DNA of 19,313 nt from Caulobacter sp. (GTDB lineage Bacteria > Pseudomonadota > Alphaproteobacteria > Caulobacterales > Caulobacteraceae), in NCBI GenBank assembly GCA_028291125.1, contig JAQGIN010000199.1:1-19313 (forward strand). The letters run 5' to 3'. The notes beneath the pieces are model-generated. The model worked only from the letters and a program-made list of their open reading frames with translations, ran no database searches and was not told where the DNA came from. The position numbers were made by a program, and so were the translations under genes. The first letter of the stretch is position 1. Every line of letters begins with the position of its first letter. Below, in pieces: positions 7,748 through 14,912 of the stretch.

Positions 7748-8989
7748 TTATGGCGCGACCGGGCCTCGCATCGGGTCGCGCAGGTCTTCCGCCCGCACCG
7801 GGACGAACGGCTTTTGCGCGTCGCCGGTCCAGCGCATGAGCGTGAGATCGGCGGTCTGCAGGCCCTCGCTCTTGGCGTTCACGGAGAAATAGAACAGCCC
7901 GTGGCCGACAGGCTGGGAGCCGACATCGGCTTTCTGGTTCCAGCCGCGGACGCCGGTGGCGGCGTTCTTCAGGCCATCGTCGGCGAGCTTGAGCAGTTGG
8001 CCCTGCTCCCAGCCCTTGCCGCCGGGATCGGGCACGCCGATGAGGTCGGCCAGCACCGGCCGCTCGCGGGCCTCGATGGCGAACAGCCCGTAATTGGGGA
8101 AGGACGGTTTCTGGCCCCGGTAGACGCCCATGAACCAGCGCTGCTGCGCCTCGTCGTAGGAGAGGTTTTGTACGCCGTAGCTCGTGTTGCCGGTGCGGAC
8201 GAAGTACTTGCCGTCCACCGCCGCGGGGCCGTGGTGATGCGGCGCGGCCTCGGTGAGCGGGCTGGCGTAGCGGGCCCAGTCGGCGATGTCGTATTGCAGC
8301 AGCACCTGGTGGTCGTTGTCGGTGCGGCGGGTATTGCCGTAGACGCCGTAGGCGACCGTGAGGTAGCGCGGGCCGTCGGTGTGGCCGAACGCGGGGCCGA
8401 AGCTCACGCCGTCGATGCCGGAGCAGTCGTAACGGTGATCGGGCGAGGCGACGACGTCGCCCCGAAATTTGCCGTCGTCGCCCTCGAACTTACCGTCGCC
8501 GTTCAGGTCGGCGGAATAGTCGCTGACGACCTCGGGCAGGTAGACGGTGCGGAAGATCTCCGTCTTGCTCGCCTCGACCCCGACGCGGTCGAGCCGGCTC
8601 ACATCGATCACGGCGATGTAGAAGGCTTTGTCCTCCTTGTATTCGAGGGAGCCATAGACCTTGCCGTCGGCCGGATTGAAATCGAGGTCGCCGAGGTGGC
8701 CCGTCCAGCCGACCAGCGTGCCGATCAGCTTGCCGCTGAAGTCGTATTTCGCGAGGAGATTGGTGAACGAATAATAGATGTAGCCGCCCTGGACGTCGAC
8801 GGCGACGCCCTGCACGTGGCCGGAGGGCCAGGCGCCGCCGTTCTGCTTGAGCGGCAGGGTGATGGAGGTCGCGCCCGGCGCGTCGATGACGTTCGGCGCG
8901 GTGCGCGCGATCGAGTCGGCGAGCGCCGGGCAGGCGAGGCCGAGAGCCAGGGCCGAAACGGCCATGGCGAGACGATGACGATCGGACAT
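7748..8989 (-). CDS. Secreted beta-propeller-like protein of unknown function with EF-hand-like loop
   Basis: A 413-residue exported protein I cannot assign to a named family. Residues 1-24 form a signal peptide (LAMAVSALALGLACPALA, cleaved before DSIAR). The body has repeated strand-turn patterns of a propeller: HVQGVAVDVQGGYIYYS, LAKYDFSGKLIGTL, HLGDLDFNPADGKVYGS, then FYIAVIDVSRL, resembling TolB/SMP-30-like six-bladed propellers. An insertion at 161-172 (DLNGDGKFEGDD) has the D-x-N-x-D-G-x-x-x-x-x-D spacing of a calcium EF-hand/dockerin loop. Near the middle is an HHHGP cluster (EAAPHHHGPAAVDGKY). ATG 8989 is used because it begins the signal peptide; the frame stays open upstream to 9145. 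It precedes fecI in the same direction and may supply the periplasmic or surface partner of the receptor system, which is inference from position only. Confidence 0.85.
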   Translation of the reverse strand: MSDRHRLAMAVSALALGLACPALADSIARTAPNVIDAPGATSITLPLKQNGGAWPSGHVQGVAVDVQGGYIYYSFTNLLAKYDFSGKLIGTLVGWTGHLGDLDFNPADGKVYGSLEYKEDKAFYIAVIDVSRLDRVGVEASKTEIFRTVYLPEVVSDYSADLNGDGKFEGDDGKFRGDVVASPDHRYDCSGIDGVSFGPAFGHTDGPRYLTVAYGVYGNTRRTDNDHQVLLQYDIADWARYASPLTEAAPHHHGPAAVDGKYFVRTGNTSYGVQNLSYDEAQQRWFMGVYRGQKPSFPNYGLFAIEARERPVLADLIGVPDPGGKGWEQGQLLKLADDGLKNAATGVRGWNQKADVGSQPVGHGLFYFSVNAKSEGLQTADLTLMRWTGDAQKPFVPVRAEDLRDPMRGPVAP

Positions 8990-9308
8990 GACAAGAAGTC
9001 CCGCTGCGTGGTTGGAGGCGGGACTAACGGGCCTTCGCGACACACGCGTAAAAGCTTGGTGACGGTTTGACTTGGGAATGCGGAGAGCCAGGCGGCTCTT
9101 CGGAGGCCTTCCCCACCGAGCTCCCGTCGCGTGGCCGACGAGCATGCGTGAAGCTTTCTCGGATGATACCCTGCGATGGCCCGCGCTTCGCGAGCCTCAG
9201 CACCAAGCGACAAGAATCGTGAGGGTTAGCCCCCACGCCGGACGTATTGGCCAGGACGGGATCGCGCTGGGCGAGATCTTGGTCGCTCGTTGCGCAGGAT
9301 CATGGACG
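8990..9308. promoter_or_regulatory. Divergent intergenic region (about 320 bases) between the propeller gene and copA
   Basis: The promoters for the leftward propeller gene and the rightward copper operon must lie here. I see a TTGACT at 9067-9072 (+) that could be a -35 box but no convincing -10 at normal spacing, and a hairpin at 9084-9099 (AGAGCC, loop AGGC, GGCTCT). No CueR-type palindrome like those at 13969 and 17437 is present, so the CopABCD genes appear to be regulated differently. No convincing gene is seen in this stretch. Confidence 0.4.
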
Positions 9309-11126
9309 ATGACTCAGTTTGACCGCCGGCGACTGTTGCGGGGCGCCGCCGCCATGGGCGGGGGCCTCGCGGTCGGCGCCTTGCTCCCCAGTTGGGCGCG
9401 GAGCGCGACGTCGGGCCTGGTCTCGACCCTGCCCACGGTGTCGGGCCAGGACATCAAGCTGACCATCGGCCACACGCAGGTGACGATCGACGGCAAGATG
9501 GGTCACGCGGTGACCGTCAACGGCACGGTTCCGGGACCTCTGATCCGCCTGAAGGAAGGCCAGACGGTTCGGCTTTCGGTGACCAACACCCTGAACGAGG
9601 AAACCTCGATCCACTGGCATGGCCTGCTCGTGCCTTTCCAGATGGACGGCGTTCCGGGCGTCAGCTTCCCCGGAATTCCGCCCGGCGAAACCTTCGTCTA
9701 CGAGTTTCCGGTCAAGCAGTCGGGCACCTACTGGTATCACAGCCATTCGGGCCTGCAGGAAGCCGAGGGCCACTACGGCCCGATCGTCATCGAGCCGGCC
9801 GGTCCAGATCCCGTCGGCCATGACCGCGAGCACGTGATCGTGCTCTCCGACTTCAGCTTCATGCACCCTCACCTGATCTTCAAGCGCATGAAGCAGCAGG
9901 CCGGCGTGTTCAATTTCCAAAAACAGACCCTCTCCAGCCTGCTGGCCGGCAAGGACCAGACGCTCCAGGAGCGGATGGAGTGGGGCAAGATGCGCATGGA
10001 CCCCACCGACATCTCCGACGTCACCGGCGCGGTCATGACGTTCCTGGTCAACGGCCATGGCCCGGACGACAACTGGACCGGTCTCTTCGTTCCCGGCGAG
10101 CGGGTGCGCCTGCGGTTCATCAACACCGCCGCCCAGATGATGTTCAACGTCCGCATCCCCGGCCTCAGGCTGACCGTGGTGGCCGCCGACGGCCAGACCG
10201 TGAAACCCGTCGAGGTCGACGAGTTCCAGATCGGCAACGCCGAGACCTATGACGTCATCGTCGAGCCGACGCAGGACAAGGCGTTCACTCTGGTGGCCGA
10301 GGCGGTCGACCGTTCGGGCATGGGCCGCGCCACGCTGGCGCCGCGCGCCGGGATGACCGCGCCGGTCCCGCCGCTGCGCGAGCGTCCGTTGGCCACCGTG
10401 AAGGACATGGGCATGGACATGGGCGGCATGGACATGGGCGGCTCGAGCGACATGGCCGGGATGGACCACGCCGCCATGGGTCATGACATGTCGGCCATGG
10501 CCGCGGCGCCGGGGATGGCCGCGCCCAAGCCGCGCGGCTCCGACGTGATGGGCGACATGGGCGGCATGAAGATGTCGATGCGCGACGGTTCGAACGCTCC
10601 GCAGGTAAGGCTTGGTCCTGGCGTGCAGATGATCGCGCCGATGCCGATCGACCGCACCGGCGAACCTGGCCAGGGCCTGGAAAGCGTCGGCCACAGAGTG
10701 CTCGTCTACAAGGACCTCGTCGCCCTGACGCCCAATCCCGACACCCGGGCGCCGACGCGCGCCCTGGAGATCCGGCTGACCGGAAACATGGAACGCTTCA
10801 TGTGGGGGTTCGACGGCCAGAAATTCAGCGACACCACCACGCCCTACGCCTTCGAAAAGGGCGAGCGGGTGCGGGTCACCCTGGTGAACGACACCATGAT
10901 GGCCCACCCGATCCACCTTCACGGCCACTTCTTCGAGCTGACCCATGCGCCGGTCGGCTACGGGCCTCGAAAGCACACGGTCATCGTGCTGCCTGGAGGC
11001 AAGGTGTCCTGGGATTTCACGGCCGACCCCGGCGACTGGGCCTTCCACTGCCACATGCTCTACCACATGCACGCGGGCATGTTCCAAGTGTTCAGCGTGC
11101 GTCCCCTCGATGGAGGCGCGGCATGA
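9309..11126 (+). CDS. copA: CopA/PcoA-type periplasmic multicopper oxidase (copper resistance)
   Basis: A 605-residue Tat-exported multicopper oxidase that detoxifies copper in the periplasm, probably by oxidising Cu(I). The signal is FDRRRLLRGAAAMGGG (residues 4-19), cleaved near WARSA. Three cupredoxin domains follow. All four copper-binding motifs are present: HWHG (102-105), HSH within YWYHSHSG (144-146), HPIHLHGHFF (533-542) and HCHMLYHMHAGM (580-591), the last holding the type 1 and trinuclear ligands. Residues 365-424 form a Met/Asp/Gly/His-rich insert (MGMDMGGMDMGG, then MDHAAMGHDM) typical of this CopA family, which binds extra copper. ATG 9309 is chosen because it places the twin-arginine motif at the N-terminus, with AGGA upstream. 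Its stop overlaps the copB start (ATGA). This is not the P-type ATPase, also often called CopA, at 14909-17398. Confidence 0.97.
   Translation: MTQFDRRRLLRGAAAMGGGLAVGALLPSWARSATSGLVSTLPTVSGQDIKLTIGHTQVTIDGKMGHAVTVNGTVPGPLIRLKEGQTVRLSVTNTLNEETSIHWHGLLVPFQMDGVPGVSFPGIPPGETFVYEFPVKQSGTYWYHSHSGLQEAEGHYGPIVIEPAGPDPVGHDREHVIVLSDFSFMHPHLIFKRMKQQAGVFNFQKQTLSSLLAGKDQTLQERMEWGKMRMDPTDISDVTGAVMTFLVNGHGPDDNWTGLFVPGERVRLRFINTAAQMMFNVRIPGLRLTVVAADGQTVKPVEVDEFQIGNAETYDVIVEPTQDKAFTLVAEAVDRSGMGRATLAPRAGMTAPVPPLRERPLATVKDMGMDMGGMDMGGSSDMAGMDHAAMGHDMSAMAAAPGMAAPKPRGSDVMGDMGGMKMSMRDGSNAPQVRLGPGVQMIAPMPIDRTGEPGQGLESVGHRVLVYKDLVALTPNPDTRAPTRALEIRLTGNMERFMWGFDGQKFSDTTTPYAFEKGERVRVTLVNDTMMAHPIHLHGHFFELTHAPVGYGPRKHTVIVLPGGKVSWDFTADPGDWAFHCHMLYHMHAGMFQVFSVRPLDGGAA
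10413..10442 (+). repeat. Tandem 15-bp repeat encoding MDMGG twice
   Basis: Two identical copies of ATGGACATGGGCGGC (10413-10427 and 10428-10442) lie inside the methionine-rich insert of the multicopper oxidase. Further MDHAAM and MGDMGGM units follow, so the insert probably grows and shrinks by in-frame repeat slippage. Confidence 0.9.
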
Positions 11127-12145
11127 ATCGGCTCGTCCTGATCGGCCTCGTTCCCCTCGCCTTGGCCGGGCCGGCCCTGGCCCAGACCATGGATCATTCC
11201 ACTATGCCGGGCATGACCATGCCCGCCGCGCCGGCCAAACCGGCGGCCAAGCCCGCCATGACGCCGACGAAACCCGCGCCTGGCCCCGCCGACCCGCACG
11301 CCGGCCATGACATGCCCGCCGACGCCCCGATGGATCATTCGGCCATGCCGGGCATGGACATGAACACCGCCGCGCAGGCCAGCACGACGATCGGAGATCT
11401 CGAGGTCCCCACGGCGCCGCCGCCCACGCCGCCAAGCGACCACGCCGCCGACCGCGTGTTCTCGCCGGCCGTCATGGCCGCCGCGCGAGGCCAGCTGCGG
11501 CGCGAGCATGGCGGCGCGAGCAACTCCATGGTCATGGCCAACATCGCCGAATGGTCGCCCCGGTCGGGCAAGGACAGCTATCGCTGGGAAGGCGAAGCCT
11601 GGTTTGGCGACGACATCCATCGCCTGGTGCTCAAATCCGAAGGCGAGGGCGTCAGCGGCGACGGCGTCGATCACGCCGAGCTCCAGGCGCTCTATTCCCG
11701 CGCCATCGGTCCCTATTTCAATTTGCAGGCGGGGGTGAGGCGCGACTTCGAGCCGCGTCCCAGCCGCACCTATGCGACCGTCGGCTTCGAGGGTCTGGCG
11801 CCTTACTGGTTCGAGGTCAGCGGCGCGGCCTTCCTGTCGAACAAGGGCGATCTGTCGGGGCGGCTGGAGGGCTCCTACGACCAGCGCCTCACCCAGCGCC
11901 TGATCTTGCAGCCCCGCGCCGAATTCAATCTCGCCGCGTCGAATGACATGGCGACGGGGGTGGGCTCTGGCCTGTCGGACGCCGAACTGGGCCTGCGGCT
12001 TCGCTACGAGATCCGTCGCGAGTTCGCGCCCTATGTCGGCGTCACCTACGACCGCAAGTTCGGCGGGACCGCCGACCATGCCCGCGCCGCCGGCCAGGGC
12101 GTCGAGGACACCCGCCTGGTGCTTGGCCTCCGCGCCTGGTTCTGA
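11123..12145 (+). CDS. copB: CopB/PcoB-type outer-membrane copper resistance protein
   Basis: A 340-residue outer-membrane protein of the CopB/PcoB family, which acts with the CopA oxidase in copper sequestration or export. Residues 1-20 form a signal peptide (ending GPALA). Residues 21-110 form a soluble Met/His/Pro-rich region with two copper-binding repeats, MDHSTMPGMTM (23-33) and MDHSAMPGMDM (70-80). The C-terminal 220 residues form the CopB beta-barrel (WEGEAWFGDDIHRLVLKSEG, and later EGLAPYWFEVSGAAFLS), ending RAWF with a terminal Phe as barrel proteins do. The ATG overlaps the copA stop in ATGA and is preceded by GGAGG at 11112-11116, which decides this start although the frame is open further upstream. 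Confidence 0.96.
   Translation: MNRLVLIGLVPLALAGPALAQTMDHSTMPGMTMPAAPAKPAAKPAMTPTKPAPGPADPHAGHDMPADAPMDHSAMPGMDMNTAAQASTTIGDLEVPTAPPPTPPSDHAADRVFSPAVMAAARGQLRREHGGASNSMVMANIAEWSPRSGKDSYRWEGEAWFGDDIHRLVLKSEGEGVSGDGVDHAELQALYSRAIGPYFNLQAGVRRDFEPRPSRTYATVGFEGLAPYWFEVSGAAFLSNKGDLSGRLEGSYDQRLTQRLILQPRAEFNLAASNDMATGVGSGLSDAELGLRLRYEIRREFAPYVGVTYDRKFGGTADHARAAGQGVEDTRLVLGLRAWF
11189..11362 (+). repeat. Imperfect 33-bp direct repeat encoding the MDHS-MPGM copper motif
   Basis: Copies at 11189-11221 and 11330-11362 differ at only a few bases. Each encodes MDHS(T/A)MPGM followed by TM or DM. They flank a Pro/Ala-rich linker in the N-terminal part of copB. Confidence 0.85.
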
Positions 12146-12405
12146 TCGCACATCGCCACAGCGGTTGGAGATCCGTGAGAATGCCACATCTCGATTTCCT
12201 GCTAGCCGCCGTCTTGCTGGCGATCGGCTCCCCCGCCCTACGCCACCCTGCCCCTGCTCGACGCCAAGGGCGCGACCCGGGTTTTCGCGGGCCACGGATG
12301 AGCGGCGTCCTGTCGCTGATTTTTCTGTTTCGGCGCGAGGGGCCAGGCTCGCGACGCGCGTATGATCTGCGGGCGACCGGGGCGTCGCACCTTGGAGACA
12401 TCCGG
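12146..12405 (+). pseudogene. copB-copC gap with a possible frameshifted small secreted protein (12175-12301)
   Basis: From GTG 12175 the frame encodes a good signal peptide (MRMPHLDFLLAAVLLAIGSP, then A). At about 12237 coding-like sequence continues in the next frame as YATLPLLDAKGATRVFAGHG and stops with TGA at 12299-12301. Removing one C from the CCC before TACGCC would join them into a protein of about 41 residues with a plausible cleavage site after AYA. It could be a decayed gene, a sequencing or assembly error in a C-run, or chance. The rest of the gap, 12302-12405, has a TATGAT (12361-12366) that could be a -10 box for copC but no clear -35. Confidence 0.35.
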
Positions 12406-12777
12406 ATGACCACCACCAAGACCACCGCGAGCTTCCTGGCGACGATCGCCGCCGGCGCCCTGATGCTGGGCGCATCGCAGGCCGCCGCCCACGCCAAGCT
12501 GGTCAGCGCCAATCCGGCGCCCAACGCGACGGTGGCCGCCCCCCAGGCCATCAGCCTGAAGTTCAGCGAAAGGCTCGAACCCAAATTCTCCGGCTTCGAG
12601 ATCGCCACGACCGCCGGCGCCGCCGTGCCGGTCAAGACCGCGGTCGCCAAGGGCGGCCAGGTCATCGACGGTGCCCTGGCCGCGCCGCTCCCGCCCGGCG
12701 GCTACAAGGTCACCTGGCACGCGGTCACCGCCGACGCCCACCGCATGAACGGCGCCTACAGCTTCACGGTCCGCTAG
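12406..12777 (+). CDS. copC: CopC-type periplasmic copper-binding protein
   Basis: A 123-residue secreted copper chaperone. The signal peptide ends at AQAAA-type cleavage before H29, so the mature protein begins HAKLVSANPAPNATVAAP, the standard CopC N-terminus with His1 as a Cu(II) ligand. The other expected ligands are D110 and H112 in WHAVTADAHRMNGAYSF (mature D82, H84). The methionine-rich Cu(I) site of Pseudomonas syringae CopC is absent, so this looks like the Cu(II)-only class. ATG 12406 follows GGAG at a spacing of 8 bases. The stop lies 4 bases before copD, with which it forms the CopC-CopD import/handling pair. Confidence 0.96.
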   Translation: MTTTKTTASFLATIAAGALMLGASQAAAHAKLVSANPAPNATVAAPQAISLKFSERLEPKFSGFEIATTAGAAVPVKTAVAKGGQVIDGALAAPLPPGGYKVTWHAVTADAHRMNGAYSFTVR

Positions 12778-12781
12778 ACCG

Positions 12782-13711
12782 ATGATCGAACTGGTCGTCG
12801 TCCTGGCCCGCCTGGTCCAATACGCCGGGGCGGCGACCCTGTTTGGCGCGCCGCTGTTCTATCTCTACGCCCTGCCCGCCGCCGGACCGGGCGCGGCGCG
12901 GGCGATGCCCGACACGAGGCGGCTGATCGTCGTGGCCGCGCTGCTGACGGCGATGGGCTGCGGCCTGGCGCTGCTGGCCCAGACGGCGATGATGAGCGGC
13001 GCGCTGGCCAGCGCCCTTGATCCGCGAGCCCTGGTCATGGTGGCGACCGACACCCAGTTCGGCGCCTCGGTGCTCGCCCGGGCGGCGGCCAGCCTGATCG
13101 CCCTGGTGCTGGTCGCGGCCCTGCCGCCGTCGACCAAGCTCTGGCGGATCGCCGCCGCGCTCGGCGCCCTGGCCCTGGCCAGCTTCGCCTGGAGCGGACA
13201 CGGCGCCGATGGCGAAGGAGCGGCGGGGCTGTTCAAGCTGCTCGCCGACATCGTCCACCTGCTCGCCGCCGGGATATGGCTTGGCGCGCTCGCCGCCCTG
13301 GTCGTCCTGGTGCTGGGCGCGCGCCAGGCCGAGGCGGCCGCCATCCGCGCGCTCCACCAGGCGCTGGAAGGCTTTTCCGGCGTCGGCTCGCTGGTGGTGG
13401 CCGCCCTGGTCCTGACCGGTCTGGTCAACGGCTGGTTCCTGGTCGGGCCCGACCATGCCCTGACGGCGATCTCCACCGCCTGGGGCGCGGTGCTGGTCGC
13501 CAAGCTGGCGGTCTTCGCCCTGATGCTCAGCCTGGCCGCGCTCAACCGCTTCGTTCTGACCCCGCGCCTGGAACGCTCGCTCGCCGGCCTCGACCCGACC
13601 TCGGCGCTTCTGGCGCTCCGGCGAAGCCTTCTGGTGGAATCGGCCGCCGGCTTGTCGGTCCTGGTCCTGGTCAGCTGGCTGGGGACACTGGCCCCGCCGG
13701 CGGCGCTTTGA
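12782..13711 (+). CDS. copD: CopD-type inner-membrane copper transport protein
   Basis: A 309-residue polytopic inner-membrane protein of the CopD/PcoD family, thought to carry copper from CopC across the inner membrane. About eight hydrophobic segments are visible, starting with VVVLARLVQYAGAATLFGAP. Family features include FAWSGHGADGEGAAG (about 138-152), the segment LADIVHLLAAGIWLGALAAL (about 156-175) with a conserved His near the membrane surface, and VNGWFLVGPDHAL (about 213-225). No ribosome-binding site is evident and copC ends 4 bases earlier, so translation is probably coupled. It converges with the CopZ-like gene, leaving 21 bases between the stops. Confidence 0.94.
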   Translation: MIELVVVLARLVQYAGAATLFGAPLFYLYALPAAGPGAARAMPDTRRLIVVAALLTAMGCGLALLAQTAMMSGALASALDPRALVMVATDTQFGASVLARAAASLIALVLVAALPPSTKLWRIAAALGALALASFAWSGHGADGEGAAGLFKLLADIVHLLAAGIWLGALAALVVLVLGARQAEAAAIRALHQALEGFSGVGSLVVAALVLTGLVNGWFLVGPDHALTAISTAWGAVLVAKLAVFALMLSLAALNRFVLTPRLERSLAGLDPTSALLALRRSLLVESAAGLSVLVLVSWLGTLAPPAAL

Positions 13712-13732
13712 CGATGGCGCGCTGGGCGTCGC

Positions 13733-13930
13733 CTAGGCCGGCGTCACGGCGTAACCCGCCTGCCCGATCGCCCGCGCCACGGCGTCGCCCTGCGCGGCGG
13801 TGGTGATCTCCAGACTCTTTCCGGCGATGTCGGCCAAAATCTCGGCGTCGGCGTCCACGCCGCGCACGGCCTTGGTGACGGCCCCCACGCAGTGGCCGCA
13901 GGTCATGTTCTCGATGGTGTAACGAAGCAT
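13733..13930 (-). CDS. copZ: CopZ-like heavy-metal-associated (HMA) copper chaperone
   Basis: A 65-residue cytoplasmic protein consisting of one HMA (ferredoxin-like) domain. The Cu(I)-binding motif is MTCGHC (residues 9-14, with C11 and C14), followed by VGAVTKAVRGV; the C-terminal end, AIGQAGYAV, matches the last helix and strand. It probably hands Cu(I) to the HMA domains of the ATPase at 14909-17398. ATG 13930 is preferred to an in-frame TTG at 13945 because GAGGAG stands about 7 bases before the ATG. A CueR-type operator with a TTGACC -35 box lies about 40-60 bases upstream, which indicates copper induction. Confidence 0.93.
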   Translation of the reverse strand: MLRYTIENMTCGHCVGAVTKAVRGVDADAEILADIAGKSLEITTAAQGDAVARAIGQAGYAVTPA

Positions 13931-13960
13931 CACGGGTCTCCTCAATTCGCTTCGTCGACA

Positions 13961-13991
13961 CAGATGGGGCTTCCCATCATGGTAAGGTCAA
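13961..13991 (-). promoter_or_regulatory. CueR-type (MerR family) operator/promoter of the CopZ-like gene
   Basis: On the - strand the -35 box TTGACC (13991-13986) is followed by a near-palindrome, CCTTACCATGATGGGAAGC, overlapping it at 13987-13969. At 19-bp spacing the -10 position reads CATCTG (13966-13961), a poor match. A long spacer with the dyad between -35 and -10 is the signature of MerR-family promoters, which the regulator activates by untwisting DNA. The dyad is nearly the same as the one before the copper ATPase. Confidence 0.85.
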
Positions 13992-14102
13992 GGGCCACAA
14001 GCGCCATTTTTCGGTCTGAGGGATAAGGGCGGCGTGGCGCGTATGTCCTTAGGCGTCGGCGGACCCTCCTCGCCCCGTTCGCCCGACAGGAAAGACAGAC
14101 CG

Positions 14103-14441
14103 ATGAAGACCTTGCTTGCCGCCGCCGCCCTCGCCCTGGCCCTGACGGGTCCGGCCCTGGCCCAATCCGACATGACCATGCACGAGGGCATGAAGCACGA
14201 CTCCATGCCGGCGGCGGCCAAGACCGTGGACGGTCAGGGCGTGATCAAGGGGCTGGACACGGCCGGCGGCTTCGTCGTCCTGAAGCACCAGCCCATCGCC
14301 GCCCTCAAGTGGCCGGCCATGACCATGAAGTTCAAGGCCGCCCCGGCCCTGCTCAAGCCGCTGAAAGTCGGCCAGGCGGTGACCTTCAAGCTGCAGCCGG
14401 CCGGCGGCTCGGGCGAGGTTGTCGCCATCTCCGCCAAATAG
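14103..14441 (+). CDS. CusF-like periplasmic copper-binding protein
   Basis: A 112-residue exported protein with one small beta-barrel copper-binding domain. Residues 1-20 form a signal peptide (ending GPALA, then QSD). A short Met/His-rich stretch follows (MTMHEGMKHDSM). The domain from about 41 reads VDGQGVIKGLDTAGGFVVLK and carries H62, W70, M73 and M75, which reproduces the spacing of E. coli CusF ligands H36, W44, M47 and M49, including the tryptophan that caps Cu(I). CusF normally feeds a CusCBA efflux pump, but no RND genes are in this window, so its partner may be CopA/CopB or lie elsewhere. ATG 14103 has AGGAAAG upstream. It is divergent from the CopZ-like gene and convergent with cueR. 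Confidence 0.93.
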   Translation: MKTLLAAAALALALTGPALAQSDMTMHEGMKHDSMPAAAKTVDGQGVIKGLDTAGGFVVLKHQPIAALKWPAMTMKFKAAPALLKPLKVGQAVTFKLQPAGGSGEVVAISAK

Positions 14442-14449
14442 CGTCCGAG

Positions 14450-14475
14450 GCCGCGGAGGCGCCGGCCTCCGCGGC
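14450..14475. terminator. 11-bp perfect hairpin between convergent genes
   Basis: GCCGCGGAGGC (14450-14460) and GCCTCCGCGGC (14465-14475) are perfect inverted repeats around a 4-base loop. The structure sits between the stop of the CusF-like gene (14441) and the stop of cueR (14478), so it can act on both transcripts. No T-run follows on either strand. A bidirectional terminator or 3'-end protector is likely. Confidence 0.7.
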
Positions 14476-14477
14476 GC

Positions 14478-14912
14478 TCACGGCTGGAAGCCGCGTGAGG
14501 CGGCCGGTTCGCGCCGCGGCGCGGCGCCGGACGACAGATCGGCCAGGATCGGGCAGTCGGGCCGCTCGTCGCCGGCGCAGCCCCGGGAAAGGTCGCGCAA
14601 GGTGTCGACCATGGCCTGCATCTCGGCGATCTTGGCCTCCAGCGCCCGCACGTGGCCGTCGGCGATCACCTTGACCTCGCGGCTGGGCCGGCCGCGGTCG
14701 CGCCACAGCGACAGCAGGTGGGCGATCTCCTCGACCGAAAACCCCAGCGAGCGGGCTCGGCGGATGAACCGCAGTTCGTTGATCTCGCGATCGCTGAAGC
14801 TGCGGTAGTTGCCGCCGGTGCGGTCGGCCGGGGCGATCAGTTTGATCTGCTCGTAGTAGCGGATCATCTTGGCCGAAACGCCGGAGGCCCTGGACGCCTG
14901 TCCGATGTTCAT
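14478..14912 (-). CDS. cueR: CueR-type Cu(I)-responsive MerR-family regulator
   Basis: A 144-residue activator. The N-terminal winged helix (MNIGQASRASGVSAKMIRYY, then EQIKLIAPADRTGGNYR, 1-37) binds the operator; a dimerisation helix spans about 80-110. The metal loop contains C112 and C120 (GCAGDERPDCP), and residue 77 is Ser. Cysteines 112/120 with Ser77 are the same numbers as in E. coli CueR; Ser at 77, instead of the Cys of ZntR or MerR, marks proteins sensing monovalent ions (Cu+, Ag+, Au+). The ATG overlaps the ATPase stop (ATGA, 14909-14912), so the regulator is made from the ATPase mRNA and controls its own level through the operator at 17437. Its likely targets in the window are the ATPase operon and the CopZ-like gene. 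Confidence 0.95.
   Translation of the reverse strand: MNIGQASRASGVSAKMIRYYEQIKLIAPADRTGGNYRSFSDREINELRFIRRARSLGFSVEEIAHLLSLWRDRGRPSREVKVIADGHVRALEAKIAEMQAMVDTLRDLSRGCAGDERPDCPILADLSSGAAPRREPAASRGFQP

Noticed and set aside
9084..9099. Small hairpin AGAGCC-AGGC-GGCTCT as a riboswitch or terminator
   Set aside because: It is only 6 bp, not followed by a T-run, and not near either start codon; it is recorded only within the intergenic description.
9300..11087. Long antisense open frame (595 codons) opposite the multicopper oxidase
   Set aside because: It is His/Arg/Val-rich shadow sequence of Met/Asp/Gly codons, with no recognisable domain; the + strand gene has every copper motif.
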